This document shows, piece by piece, positions 1 through 9,445 of a stretch of 64,000 nucleotides of DNA; the stretch's first letter is position 1, and the number at the start of each line of letters is the position of its first letter. The stretch covers positions 1,302,001 to 1,366,000 of the forward strand of contig CAXXHF010000002.1 in the NCBI GenBank assembly GCA_963669405.2. The letters are read 5' to 3'. Origin of the DNA: Aureisphaera sp963669405 (lineage in GTDB: Bacteria; Bacteroidota; Bacteroidia; Flavobacteriales; Flavobacteriaceae). The notes under the pieces are model-generated. The model was given only the letters and a program-made list of their open reading frames with translations, did not search any database and had not been told where the DNA came from. The position numbers and the translations under genes are program-made.

Positions 1-143
1 GAGCTACCTTCTTTTACGATGACAAAAAAATTAGTACAAAAAAAGCCCTGGAGTTAACCAAAAACACAGATGCTATTGAAAGGGTGCAAGTCGTTAAAGG
101 AAAGGACGACAAGCCCGTTGTCTACTTCTGGTCCAAAAGTTAA
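1..143 (+). CDS. C-terminal end of an unidentified protein, possibly BlaR1/M56-like (partial)
   Basis: The window opens inside a reading frame that runs to a TAA at 141-143 and gives about 46 residues, ending YFWSKS. The pattern 'FYDDKKIS..KALEL' followed by 'PVVYFWSK' resembles the tail seen after M56/BlaR1-type proteins of flavobacteria, but only the tail is visible and this is a weak resemblance. A strong hairpin terminator follows 12 bases after the stop, which supports a real gene end here. Confidence 0.5.
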   Translation, partial: ATFFYDDKKISTKKALELTKNTDAIERVQVVKGKDDKPVVYFWSKS

Positions 144-155
144 AGAAACTACAAC

Positions 156-186
156 AAAAGCCCTTAATCTTGTTAAGGGCTTTTTT
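156..186 (+). terminator. Rho-independent terminator
   Basis: A perfect 12-bp stem (156-167 paired with 173-184, core AAGCCCTTAA/TTAAGGGCTT) has a 5-base loop and ends in a run of six T. It closes the partial gene upstream. Confidence 0.9.
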
Positions 187-249
187 AATTGTAACATTTT
201 CCACTATTACACGTTCTAACTAACTCATTCATCTTTTATCCAACTAGTT

Positions 250-1350
250 ATGTTACAACGATTCTTTATCTTTTGTTCGGGTGCAGACACCGATATTTTG
301 GAAGAATGCTCCCCAGGAGAACAAACCAAATATGCAGGAATTGGAGCCACCGTATTCTTTACAGCGGTTATGGCCACGATTGCAGCTTCTTATGCCCTTT
401 ATACCGTTTTCGATACGTTCTTACCATCTATATTCTTTGGTGTTATTTGGGGAATGCTCATCTTTAATCTGGATCGTTTCATTGTTTCCACTATCAAAAA
501 AAGAGATAATTTCTTTGATGAACTCATCCAAGCATCTCCAAGGATTTTACTAGCCATTATCATAGCTATTGTCATTTCAAAACCTTTGGAATTAAAGATT
601 TTTGAAAAAGAAATTGACCAGGTTCTTCTGGAAGAGAAAAACCAAATGACATTGACCAATAAAGACCAATTGGCATTGCAATACACACCCTCTATAGAGG
701 CACTGAACACAGAAATAGACAATTTAAAACAGGAAGTAGTTGATAAGGAAACTGAGGTTAACAACCTATACGAAACCTACATTTCTGAAGCAGAAGGTAG
801 AAAAGGAACTGAAATTGTTGGTAAAGGCCCGGTTTACAAAGAAAAAAGGGAGAAACACGATTCAGAATTAACCGCACTACAAGAACTACGTACTGAAAAC
901 AAAGCCAAAGTGGAAGCTGCCGAAGCACAGATTGCACAACTTGCCTTAGATTATCAAACCAAAGTAGCAGAGACCCAACCAGTAATAGATGGTTTTGATG
1001 GGCTTATGGCAAGGGTAAACGCTTTGGGAAAACTACCTTGGCTTCCTTCATTTTTTATTTTCCTATTGTTCTTAGCCATAGAGACCTCCCCTATTCTAGC
1101 AAAGCTGTTATCGCCTAAAGGATCTTATGATCTTAAGCTGGCAGAACAAGAGGGCGCCATACAATCTTGGACAACTCAACAAAAAGCGCAACGTGAAATT
1201 CTGGTCACTACAGATCGTGATGTCAACAATCGTGTTTATGAGGACATTGCAGAAGAAAAAGAATTGTACGATTACAAGCGAAGGATTGCTCGTCAATTAA
1301 TGCAAGAACAGGCAAACTCCTTTTACAAAAAGCAACAGCGGATTCTATAG
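250..1350 (+). CDS. DUF4407 domain membrane protein with coiled coil
   Basis: The 366-residue protein fits DUF4407. Two hydrophobic segments lie at about residues 28-75, followed by the conserved stretch NLDRF, a third at about 95-112 (LLAIIIAIVIS), then a long charged Glu/Lys/Gln-rich coiled coil at about 115-240, and a fourth hydrophobic segment near 265-285. The family is known as an inner-membrane protein with a large coiled coil and no established function. It has its own ATG with a 106-base leader after a terminator, so it begins a new unit. The membrane-coiled coil-membrane layout suggests a structural or sensory role, which is inference. Confidence 0.88.
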   Translation: MLQRFFIFCSGADTDILEECSPGEQTKYAGIGATVFFTAVMATIAASYALYTVFDTFLPSIFFGVIWGMLIFNLDRFIVSTIKKRDNFFDELIQASPRILLAIIIAIVISKPLELKIFEKEIDQVLLEEKNQMTLTNKDQLALQYTPSIEALNTEIDNLKQEVVDKETEVNNLYETYISEAEGRKGTEIVGKGPVYKEKREKHDSELTALQELRTENKAKVEAAEAQIAQLALDYQTKVAETQPVIDGFDGLMARVNALGKLPWLPSFFIFLLFLAIETSPILAKLLSPKGSYDLKLAEQEGAIQSWTTQQKAQREILVTTDRDVNNRVYEDIAEEKELYDYKRRIARQLMQEQANSFYKKQQRIL

Positions 1351-1398
1351 AGATTCAACTCATAAATTTTTTGTTACTTGGTGGCGCAAAAACAGATT

Positions 1399-2286
1399 AT
1401 GACCCACCAATTTGTTTCAAATCCAGACCCAAGGCTTTCATATTATAGATTTGAAAGCCCTAAAACTACTTTCTCTATATTTCCCAATCTTGGAGCCAGC
1501 TTATTAGATTGGACATATCATGGTGTTCCTATTTTAGCTCCATTTCCTATTACGGAAGCAGGAATTGAGCAATATCAAAATGATTACCAAAGTAGTATTC
1601 TCTTTCCCTTCCCAAACAGATTGGAAAATGGGCAATTTTCTCATGAGGGTAAAAATTTTGAATTGCCTATTAATGAACCCATACTAAACAATGCCATTCA
1701 CGGTTGTGTTAGCAATTGTTCTTTTTCGGTAATAGAAGTAAATTCACATAGCATTCAACTAAATTACATGCATGAGCCAAACCAATCCTTCCCATTTGGT
1801 TTCAGTCTTGAAGTTTCTTATCAATTTTCTGAAGAATCTGTAAGTATACAATTCAAAATTATAAACCTTGACAAAAAATCTTTTCCCTTTGGACTAGGTT
1901 GGCATCCCTATTTTCGAATAGAAGGAGATGGAAAGGATACCATACATTTCACATCAGATAAAACGTATGCTATGAACAAGCATATGATCCCAACCAACAG
2001 CCAAATGGTTGCAAATGAAAGCATGGTACTTAATAACGAATTAGACACTCCCTATAGATTAACACATCCTGATATCATCCTTAATACTAAGGATTACCAT
2101 CTTAAATTAGAAACTAAAGAATTCGATTATTTACAACTTTACATCCCCAAGAATCGAAAATCTATTGCCATAGAACCTATGACTTGCATTTCCAATAGCT
2201 TTAACAATGGGATTGGGAAAAAACACCTAGAGCCTACAGCGTCATTTACTAGTAATCTAACTCTTCGAGTAATTAACCAAAATTAG
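1399..2286 (+). CDS. aldose 1-epimerase (galactose mutarotase) family protein
   Basis: The product interconverts alpha and beta anomers of a free hexose. The family's catalytic His and Glu are seen in context: NAIHGCV (about residue 102), GWHPYF (about 173) and AIEPMT (about 258). I chose the ATG at 1399 (MTHQFVSNPD); an in-frame TTG at 1378 would add seven residues. No signal peptide is visible, so it should be cytoplasmic. It is followed 91 bases later by the hydroxyproline/glycosidase train on the same strand. A mutarotase next to a LacZ-type galactosidase and a GH63-like glucosidase suggests that it handles galactose or glucose released by them. Confidence 0.87.
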   Translation: MTHQFVSNPDPRLSYYRFESPKTTFSIFPNLGASLLDWTYHGVPILAPFPITEAGIEQYQNDYQSSILFPFPNRLENGQFSHEGKNFELPINEPILNNAIHGCVSNCSFSVIEVNSHSIQLNYMHEPNQSFPFGFSLEVSYQFSEESVSIQFKIINLDKKSFPFGLGWHPYFRIEGDGKDTIHFTSDKTYAMNKHMIPTNSQMVANESMVLNNELDTPYRLTHPDIILNTKDYHLKLETKEFDYLQLYIPKNRKSIAIEPMTCISNSFNNGIGKKHLEPTASFTSNLTLRVINQN

Positions 2287-2339
2287 CTTTTAGTACAAAA
2301 TTATCCATTCATTGTACTTTATTATCAAATTCATATTAA

Positions 2340-2373
2340 TTTGATACAAAAAAGGGGTATTTATCTATTTTTG
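2340..2373 (+). promoter_or_regulatory. possible Bacteroidota promoter for the 3-hydroxyproline/hydroxylysine train
   Basis: TATTTTTG at 2366-2373 fits the TAnnTTTG -7 box of Bacteroidota, and TTTG lies at 2340-2343 with a 22-base spacer, slightly longer than usual. The start codon at 2378 would sit almost at the transcription start, so the mRNA would be nearly leaderless; that weakens the call. Confidence 0.3.
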
Positions 2374-2377
2374 ATTT

Positions 2378-3337
2378 ATGGAAACCCCTCTTCAAGTTAG
2401 TAAAGATTTTATTGAACGGCATACCCATTTCCCTACGTTAATTGAAGAACTCAGGAATTATTTTTCTAATGAAGAAACATTAGTTCCTAAAAGGCATCAT
2501 CATGATTTTCCAAATGCCAAATCCTCTCAAGATTCTACGCTTTTACTCATGCCTGCTTGGAATCCAAAAGGAAGTGCCGGGGTAAAAATAGTTACCGTCA
2601 GCCCTGAAAATAGTGTTTTAGGCTTACCTTCGATTCAAGGAACTTATATTTATTTAGACCCCAATACAGGTATTGTGAAAGCAATTATGGATGCCAAAAG
2701 CTTGACTACAAAACGGACTGCGGCTGCCTCTGCCATGGCATCTGAATACTTATCTGCAAAAAATGCTAAGTCCCTATTGATGATTGGCACCGGGGCGCTT
2801 GCTTGGGATCTAGTACAAGCACATAGAAGTGTTAGAAATCTGGAGGAAATCTACGTTTGGGGTAGAAACTTTGAAAAAGTCCAAAATCTCTGTAATCGTT
2901 TTAAAAAGATCGCAATCCAAGCAACTCCCATAAAATCGATTGCTGAAAAAATTTCAGAAGTAGATATTGTTTCATGTGCAACACTATCTAAAACCCCATT
3001 GGTACTTGGTGAACATATTAGACCTGGACAACATATTGATTTGGTTGGCTCGTACAAAACAGACATGCGGGAGGCAGACGACTTGGTTATAACTAAAGGC
3101 AGTATTTATTTAGACACGTATCAGGGAGGACTAAAAGAAAGTGGTGATATTGTTATTCCACTAGAAAATGGGATCTTGGTAAAAGAAGCCATTAAGAGTG
3201 ATCTCTTCGAACTTTGTTCTGGAAAAAAACCAGGAAGGATACATGCAGAAGAAATCACGGTATTTAAATCTGTGGGTCATGCTATTGAAGATCTAGCAGC
3301 AGCAGATTATTATTACAAACAATTTTCTCATGCCTAA
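2378..3337 (+). CDS. ornithine cyclodeaminase/mu-crystallin family, probable pyrroline-2-carboxylate reductase
   Basis: The 319-residue protein has the family's signatures: DAKSLTTKRTAAASA (about residues 108-122), a Rossmann motif MIGTGALAWD (about 135), and VGSYKTDMREADD (about 225). The family covers ornithine cyclodeaminase, ketimine reductases and delta1-pyrroline-2-carboxylate reductase. The last is favoured because the gene overlaps by 8 bp a trans-3-hydroxyproline dehydratase-type gene, whose product, pyrroline-2-carboxylate, such reductases convert to L-proline with NAD(P)H. Ornithine cyclodeaminase is the alternative. The product is cytoplasmic, with no signal peptide. The ATG at 2378 is the only good start. 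Confidence 0.85.
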   Translation: METPLQVSKDFIERHTHFPTLIEELRNYFSNEETLVPKRHHHDFPNAKSSQDSTLLLMPAWNPKGSAGVKIVTVSPENSVLGLPSIQGTYIYLDPNTGIVKAIMDAKSLTTKRTAAASAMASEYLSAKNAKSLLMIGTGALAWDLVQAHRSVRNLEEIYVWGRNFEKVQNLCNRFKKIAIQATPIKSIAEKISEVDIVSCATLSKTPLVLGEHIRPGQHIDLVGSYKTDMREADDLVITKGSIYLDTYQGGLKESGDIVIPLENGILVKEAIKSDLFELCSGKKPGRIHAEEITVFKSVGHAIEDLAAADYYYKQFSHA

Positions 3338-4400
3338 AAGCACCTACCAAAATATATTAGAACACCATACTTTGCCTTTCAAAAATGATTGGCAAGTCAT
3401 AAAAACAATAGATATGCACACAGGAGGAGAACCCTTGCGTGTAATATTGGAAGGTTTCCCAGAATTAAAAGGAAACTCTGTATTGGAGTATAGAAATTAT
3501 TGCAAAGAACATTACGACAACTTACGTACATCCCTTATGTTTGAACCTCGGGGCCATGCAGATATGTACGGATGTCTCTTGGTTCCTCCTAATGACGACA
3601 CAGGTGACTTCGGAATCATTTTTTTACATAACGAAGGATATTCAACCATGTGTGGCCATGCCATTATTGCCATTTCTACATTGGCAATAGAAATGAATTG
3701 GATAGCTGTTAAAGAAGGAGGCAACATATTAAAGATTGATGCTCCTTGCGGAAGAATTACTTCATTCACAAAAGTGGAAAATGGCAACGTTATTGGAGTA
3801 CGTTTTCATTGCGTTCCCAGTTTTGCAGTGGCACTAGACAAAAAAGTTGAAATTGACGGGTTGGGTAGTATCACTTATGATCTTGCCTATGGAGGAGCTT
3901 TTTACGCTTACGTAGATATGGCAAAAAACAACTTTGATTTCGATCTAAGCGCTTCTTCTTATAGCGATTTGATAAAAACTGGAATGGACATTAAGAGAGC
4001 GGTATCAGAAAGTGATCTTGATATCTCTCACCCTTTTGAAACTGATCTAAGCTTTTTATACGGTACTATTTTCGTAGACAACACAAAACAACCTACTGGA
4101 AATGATAGTAGAAATGTTTGCATTTTTGCTGAAGGAGAAGTAGACCGTTGCCCTACCGGATCAGGTGTTTCAGGACGAATGGCCATTCATCATGCTAGAA
4201 AAGAAATGGATTTAGGCGAAATTATGACTATTGAAAGCATAACTGGTTCCGTTTTTAAAGGATCTGTTGTATCCGAAGAATTTTTTGGCCCGTATAAAGC
4301 GGTAATCCCTCAAGTAGAGGGAACAGCTCATATTACAGGATCTCACAATTTTGTAATAGACCCGAACGATCCCATGAAAAAAGGTTTTATTTTACGATAG
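3330..4400 (+). CDS. proline racemase family, probable trans-3-hydroxy-L-proline dehydratase
   Basis: The 356-residue protein has the fold's DMHTGGEPLRV start motif. The first catalytic Cys (C108) is present in TMCGHAII. The second catalytic Cys of racemases and epimerases (in SPCGTGT) is replaced by Thr276 in CPTGSGVS. In this family the Cys/Thr pair marks trans-3-hydroxy-L-proline dehydratase (EC 4.2.1.77), which yields delta1-pyrroline-2-carboxylate. The gene overlaps the upstream reductase-type gene by 8 bp, giving a two-step route from 3-Hyp to proline. The paralogue at 16922-17932 keeps both Cys, so the two are not redundant. I am confident of the family and fairly confident of the reaction. 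Confidence 0.87.
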   Translation: MPKSTYQNILEHHTLPFKNDWQVIKTIDMHTGGEPLRVILEGFPELKGNSVLEYRNYCKEHYDNLRTSLMFEPRGHADMYGCLLVPPNDDTGDFGIIFLHNEGYSTMCGHAIIAISTLAIEMNWIAVKEGGNILKIDAPCGRITSFTKVENGNVIGVRFHCVPSFAVALDKKVEIDGLGSITYDLAYGGAFYAYVDMAKNNFDFDLSASSYSDLIKTGMDIKRAVSESDLDISHPFETDLSFLYGTIFVDNTKQPTGNDSRNVCIFAEGEVDRCPTGSGVSGRMAIHHARKEMDLGEIMTIESITGSVFKGSVVSEEFFGPYKAVIPQVEGTAHITGSHNFVIDPNDPMKKGFILR

Positions 4401-4403
4401 CAT

Positions 4404-6419
4404 ATGAGAAATTGGAGTTACTTAGTACTAGTATTCGTTTTTGCTTGGGGTTGCCAACAAAAAAATGACAAGCTACAGAATGTCACTTTACAACATTTAA
4501 AATGGAGTCAGGATATTTTGGATTATAGAATCACGCCTAAGGATTCTATGGACAAAGACGGGCTTATGTTTTCTGACCAAGGGGCTTGGTTTGCCTTTGG
4601 GCTTCAAGACAGTATATCTCCTTACGGAGGGTTTTCCGGTCCTTTTTTAATGACACAGGACAATGGTATTTGGTTTAGCAAAACACTACCAAACTTTGTT
4701 TTAAAGGGAAACAATGGTGAATCATTGATCGACTGGAAAAAAGATAGGATTCGTCAAGAAAGTTACAACAGCCATTTAGAAGCCGAGTACAAAAACGAGA
4801 TCCTCTCTGTGCATCAAAAACTGTTGTTCCTTTCAGGCCACACCGCTTTGATAGAAACCAAAATCACCAACAGAACCGATCAAAAAATCCCTCTCATTTG
4901 TTCCACCCAAAATAATTTGTTTTCTATAGGCATTACCCCTGAGAGTACCGAAGGTACAATTCAGATGAATTCTTCGAAAAGTAAAGCAATTGGATACCTT
5001 ACCATTGACGAAAACAATCCCTCTCTTGCTTCAGGAGATTCTTCATTTTACAGTAGTACGACTATCACCGAAATAAAACCTTGGGAATCCAAAAAAATAA
5101 AAGTCTCCCTTTCATTTATTTTTCCGGAATATTCCTGGGAAGAAGAAAAACATTTGATCAAAACCACCTCCTTCGATTCAGTTTTACAATCTCGAAAAAA
5201 GGAGAAAGCTATTGAGTTAGCTCAGCTCTTTTCGCAACAAAATCCACGCTTTAACGATTCCAAATACAAAGAAGTACTCGCCAAAGCACATTTAACATTG
5301 CAGAATAATTGGCGTATCCCAGCTGGTGAAATAAAGCACGAAGGACTCTTTCCCAGTTATCATTACAAATGGTTCAACGGTTTTTGGTCTTGGGATTCAT
5401 GGAAACACTCCGTAGGGCTTTCATATTATGATACCCGATTGGCTAAAGAACAAATAGAATTAATGTTCGACTTTCAAGAAGAAAATGGTTTTGTTGCCGA
5501 TTGTGTTTTTAGGGATACTCTAATTGAAAATCATAACTATAGAGATACCAAACCTCCCCTATCAGCTTGGGCAGTAGCCCAAGTTTTTGAAAAAGACAAT
5601 GACTTGGATTTTGTAACTCGGATGTATCCCAAATTAAAAAAATACCATGAATGGTGGTATCGTGAAAGGGACCATGACCAAGACGGAATCTGCGAGTATG
5701 GTTCTACAGATGGTAGTTTGATTGCTGCAAAATGGGAAAGTGGTATGGATAACGCCATTCGGTTTGACGATACCGAAATACTACAAAATAGTTCAAAAGC
5801 TTTTTCCATGAATCAAGAAAGTGTAGATCTCAACGCTTACTTATATGCCGAAAAACTGTTTTTAGCTTCGCTATCTAAAGCTCTTGGAAATCTAAAAGAG
5901 ACTGAAACACTGAAACAGGAAGCTGAACAATTAAAAGCACATATACAACAGCAGTTTTACGATGTAGAAGATGGATGGTTCTACGATACCAATTTAGAGG
6001 GTACAGAGTTTGTAAAAGGTGAAGGTAGCGAAGGATGGACAGCCTTATGGGCCAATGCAGCCACCCAGACACAAGCAGAAGCCGTAAAATCCAAAATGAT
6101 GGATCCCAATAAATTCTTTACTAAAGTTCCTTTTCAAACCATGAGCGCAGATCATGAAAAATTCAACCCTTTAAAAGGATATTGGAGGGGCCCCAATTGG
6201 TTAGATCAGGCATATTTTGGGGTAAAAGGACTTAGAAACTATGGGTTTAATGAAGAAGCGAACCAAGCAACGAAGACCATTATAGAAGGGGCTTCGGGTA
6301 TATTGGAAAAAGGAATACCCATTCGGGAAAATTACCACCCTCTTACTGGAGAAGGTCTTAACGCTAAAAATTTCAGTTGGAGTGCCGCCCATTTAATCAT
6401 GTTATTAACCGAAAACTAA
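4404..6419 (+). CDS. GH63/MGH-like (alpha/alpha)6 glycoside hydrolase, lipoprotein
   Basis: The 671-residue protein starts with a lipoprotein-type signal (hydrophobic stretch then WGC near residue 17), so it is probably periplasmic or surface attached. The catalytic domain at about residues 290-670 shows the clan GH-G signatures WFNGFWSWDSWKH, WESGMDN (probable general acid D449) and, near the C terminus, RENYHPLTGEG (probable base E642). GH63 includes glucosidase I, which removes alpha-1,2-linked glucose, and mannosylglycerate hydrolases; GH37 trehalase is a relative. It is followed directly (TAATG overlap) by the hydroxylysine-type fusion enzyme and then a LacZ-type enzyme, so alpha-1,2-glucosyl removal from Glc-Gal-hydroxylysine is a reasoned inference, not shown. 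Confidence 0.83.
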   Translation: MRNWSYLVLVFVFAWGCQQKNDKLQNVTLQHLKWSQDILDYRITPKDSMDKDGLMFSDQGAWFAFGLQDSISPYGGFSGPFLMTQDNGIWFSKTLPNFVLKGNNGESLIDWKKDRIRQESYNSHLEAEYKNEILSVHQKLLFLSGHTALIETKITNRTDQKIPLICSTQNNLFSIGITPESTEGTIQMNSSKSKAIGYLTIDENNPSLASGDSSFYSSTTITEIKPWESKKIKVSLSFIFPEYSWEEEKHLIKTTSFDSVLQSRKKEKAIELAQLFSQQNPRFNDSKYKEVLAKAHLTLQNNWRIPAGEIKHEGLFPSYHYKWFNGFWSWDSWKHSVGLSYYDTRLAKEQIELMFDFQEENGFVADCVFRDTLIENHNYRDTKPPLSAWAVAQVFEKDNDLDFVTRMYPKLKKYHEWWYRERDHDQDGICEYGSTDGSLIAAKWESGMDNAIRFDDTEILQNSSKAFSMNQESVDLNAYLYAEKLFLASLSKALGNLKETETLKQEAEQLKAHIQQQFYDVEDGWFYDTNLEGTEFVKGEGSEGWTALWANAATQTQAEAVKSKMMDPNKFFTKVPFQTMSADHEKFNPLKGYWRGPNWLDQAYFGVKGLRNYGFNEEANQATKTIIEGASGILEKGIPIRENYHPLTGEGLNAKNFSWSAAHLIMLLTEN

Positions 6420-9400
6420 TGAATTACCATACACTTAAGATAAATTCACAAGAAGCCGAAGCTTTATTATTAGAGCTTTACGGTATTTCGGGAGTTGCCA
6501 AGTCACTTCCAGGAGAACGGGATTTTAATTTCAGAATGGTTACCGAAGATCCCCAAGGCTATATCTTAAAGATTTCCCGACCTGGTGAGGATAAAGAGCT
6601 TTTAGATTTTCAGCAACAATTGTTGCTTCATCTTGAAGAAAACAATGAAAATTTAGTAGCCCCAAGAGTCATTAAAGATTTAAAAAACCGTATTATTTCT
6701 CAGTATGAAGACAATCAAGGAAATATAAGATATGTAAGATTGTTAAGCTGGATAGAAGGAAGAATATGGAGTAATGTAAATCCACAATTAGACCCCTTAC
6801 GATTAGAATTAGGACAGCTTTGCGGAAACCTAACCAACTCCCTTTTAAGTTTTGACCATCCAAAAGCGCAAAAAGATTCTGAATGGGACGTAGCCCAATC
6901 TCTTTGGACCAAGGATCACCTGGAATTATTTGACACAAAAGAGAAAGAAATCATAACCTATTTTCAAGATCAATTCGAAGCGAAATATTCCAATTATCAA
7001 AACCTAAGAAGGAGCGTTGTTCACAATGATGCAAACGACAACAATATTGTGGTTTCGGAAGACCTCCTACAACCAAAAGTCCTTACCGTTATTGATTATG
7101 GAGATGCCATACAGACCCAAACCATTAATGACCTAGCCATTGCATGTGCGTATGGTATCATGAAGCATAACAGTCCACTAGATGCTGCTTTGCCTATTGT
7201 TAAGGGTTATCATGAAAAATTCCCACTTTTAGAAGAGGAATTGGAACATCTTTTCAATTGTGTTGCGATGCGGCTTACAATTACGGTTACCAAATCTGCC
7301 ATAAACAAAGTTGCTGAGCCGGATAACGAGTATCTACTTATAAGTGAACAACCCGCTTGGGAAGTATTGAAGAAGTGGTATGCCATTCATCCAGACTTTG
7401 CCTATTTTTCATTTCGTTCTGCATGTGGATTTTTTCCACATCCACAACAACAAGCATTTGAATCTTGGGCAATGAAACAACAATTATCCCTGGCCCATCT
7501 TTTTCCAATCATAAATAGAACCAAAGTTCATCATTTGGATTTAAGTGTGTCTAGTACTTGGATTGGACACGAAAAGGATTTTAATAATCTGGATTTTTTT
7601 CAGTTTAAAATAGACCAACTTCAGAAACAGGTTCCCAACAGTGTCATTGCCGGAGGATATCTAGAACCCCGACCCATTTATACTTCTTCAACCTATGACA
7701 GAAAAGGAAATTATGGCCCTGAAAGTAGAACGATTCATTTAGGTGTAGATTTTTGGCTACCTGAACAAACTGCTGTTCATGCTTTATTTGATGGAGAAGT
7801 TATCATTGCCGTAAATGACAAAGGTGATAAAGAATACGGGGGGTTGGTTGTATTAAAGCATTATTTTGACACTTTTGAATTTTATACACTATACGGCCAT
7901 TTAACTGTTGAAAGTACGCTACAACACAAAGTTGGTGACTTGATTAAAAAAGGGAATTGCATTGCCCATTTGGGCAATTATCCAGAAAATGGAAATTGGG
8001 CACCACATCTACATTTTCAGATCATGCTTTCCTTATTTGGATACACTTCAGATTTTCCAGGGGTAGCCTACCATAGTGAATCAAATATTTGGCAATCTAT
8101 TTGCCCTGATCCTAATCTACTTTTTAAAACAGAAGAATTAAAAAACAGGAATAAAAATACTAATGAAGAACTCATTGCTTATAGAAAGCAACATTTGGGG
8201 AAAAGCCTGAGTCTTCAGTATCGTACACCCATAAAAATGGTACGAGGAGCAGGACAATACTTAATGGATCAATTCGGAAAAAAATACCTGGACACTGTTA
8301 ACAATGTAGCACATGTAGGGCATGAACATTATGAAGTTGTAAAAGCAGGGCGAGATCAAATGGCATTGCTCAACACCAATTCCAGATACCTGCACGAAAA
8401 CATTAACACCCTAGCAAATGAGCTTTTGGAAACACTACCTCCTGAGTTAAGTGTGTTGCATTTTGTGAATTCAGGAAGTGAAGCAAATGAACTGGCTATA
8501 CGAATGGTAAAAGCAGTTACTGGCCAAAAAGATATCATAGCTTCAGAAGTAGGTTACCATGGAAATGCCAATATGTGTATTGATATTAGTTCCTATAAGT
8601 TTGATGGAAAAGGAGGGCAAGGAGCTCCAGAACATACTCACATTATTCCTCTTCCCGATACTTTTCGAGGAGCTTATAGAAGTGAAAATGCAGGTGAATT
8701 ATACGCTCAAGAAGTTCAAAAATGCATAGAACAGATAGGTGAAAAAGGCCGAAAAGTAGGAGCCTTTATTATAGAGCCTATTATTTCTTGTGGGGGTCAA
8801 ATAGAATTGCCGCAAGGATTCTTATCAAAAGCATACAAGTATGTAAGAGCTGCCGGTGGATTGTGTATTTCTGACGAAGTCCAAACAGGCTGCGGCCGTA
8901 TGGGGAGTACATTTTGGGGATTTCAACTCCATGATGTAACTCCAGATATTGTTACCATTGGAAAACCTCTGGGAAACGGTCATCCATTAGCAGCGGTTGC
9001 TTGTACACAAGAAGTAGCCGAAAAATTTGCCAATGGCATGGAATACTTCAACACCTTTGGAGGGAACCCAGTCTCTTGCGCAATAGGTGCAACAGTATTG
9101 CAAACAGTAAAACGAGAAAATTTACAGGATCATGCCCTTAAAGTTGGGAATTACTTAAAATCTGAACTCAAAAAATTGACCAAAGACTTTCCAATTATTG
9201 GTCATGTACGAGGTCAAGGGTTGTTTTTGGGCATAGAACTGGTCGATTCAGATTTAAACCCGCTCGCCTATCAAACAGACTATTTGGCCAATCGAATGAA
9301 AGACCATGGCATACTCATGAGTACTGATGGCCCAGACCATAATGTGCTAAAAATAAAGCCCCCAATGGTATTTACAATGGAGAATGCCAAAGATCTTCTC

Positions 9401-9445
9401 GATTATCTCAAAAAAATACTCTCTGAAGATTTCATGCAACTATGA
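6419..9445 (+). CDS. fusion: APH-type kinase + M23 (LytM) domain + class III aminotransferase-fold phospho-lyase; probable hydroxylysine kinase/phospho-lyase
   Basis: The start is taken at the ATG overlapping the previous stop (TAATG), giving about 1008 residues; an ORF from 6377 would only add an upstream extension. Residues 1-330 are an aminoglycoside phosphotransferase-like kinase with VVHNDANDNN (about 200-209) and VIDYGD (about 224). Residues about 430-545 are an M23-type domain with HLGVD and PHLHF, so the zinc ligands look intact. Residues about 600-1008 are a class III PLP enzyme with K849 in IGKPLGNG. Human hydroxylysine kinase (HYKK) and phospho-lyases PHYKPL/ETNPPL belong to the same two families, and bacterial fusions of them are known. 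The expected reaction is 5-hydroxylysine to phosphohydroxylysine to aminoadipate semialdehyde; phosphoethanolamine is the alternative substrate. No signal peptide is visible. Confidence 0.88.
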   Translation: MNYHTLKINSQEAEALLLELYGISGVAKSLPGERDFNFRMVTEDPQGYILKISRPGEDKELLDFQQQLLLHLEENNENLVAPRVIKDLKNRIISQYEDNQGNIRYVRLLSWIEGRIWSNVNPQLDPLRLELGQLCGNLTNSLLSFDHPKAQKDSEWDVAQSLWTKDHLELFDTKEKEIITYFQDQFEAKYSNYQNLRRSVVHNDANDNNIVVSEDLLQPKVLTVIDYGDAIQTQTINDLAIACAYGIMKHNSPLDAALPIVKGYHEKFPLLEEELEHLFNCVAMRLTITVTKSAINKVAEPDNEYLLISEQPAWEVLKKWYAIHPDFAYFSFRSACGFFPHPQQQAFESWAMKQQLSLAHLFPIINRTKVHHLDLSVSSTWIGHEKDFNNLDFFQFKIDQLQKQVPNSVIAGGYLEPRPIYTSSTYDRKGNYGPESRTIHLGVDFWLPEQTAVHALFDGEVIIAVNDKGDKEYGGLVVLKHYFDTFEFYTLYGHLTVESTLQHKVGDLIKKGNCIAHLGNYPENGNWAPHLHFQIMLSLFGYTSDFPGVAYHSESNIWQSICPDPNLLFKTEELKNRNKNTNEELIAYRKQHLGKSLSLQYRTPIKMVRGAGQYLMDQFGKKYLDTVNNVAHVGHEHYEVVKAGRDQMALLNTNSRYLHENINTLANELLETLPPELSVLHFVNSGSEANELAIRMVKAVTGQKDIIASEVGYHGNANMCIDISSYKFDGKGGQGAPEHTHIIPLPDTFRGAYRSENAGELYAQEVQKCIEQIGEKGRKVGAFIIEPIISCGGQIELPQGFLSKAYKYVRAAGGLCISDEVQTGCGRMGSTFWGFQLHDVTPDIVTIGKPLGNGHPLAAVACTQEVAEKFANGMEYFNTFGGNPVSCAIGATVLQTVKRENLQDHALKVGNYLKSELKKLTKDFPIIGHVRGQGLFLGIELVDSDLNPLAYQTDYLANRMKDHGILMSTDGPDHNVLKIKPPMVFTMENAKDLLDYLKKILSEDFMQL

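Noticed and set aside
3330..4400. Naming this gene proline racemase or 4-hydroxyproline epimerase
   Set aside because: The second catalytic cysteine is threonine, which in this family marks the dehydratase.
4404..6419. Calling the glycosidase a trehalase (GH37)
   Set aside because: The ESGMDN and RENYHPLTGEG motifs fit the GH63/MGH-like group better than the trehalase signatures, and no trehalose genes are nearby.
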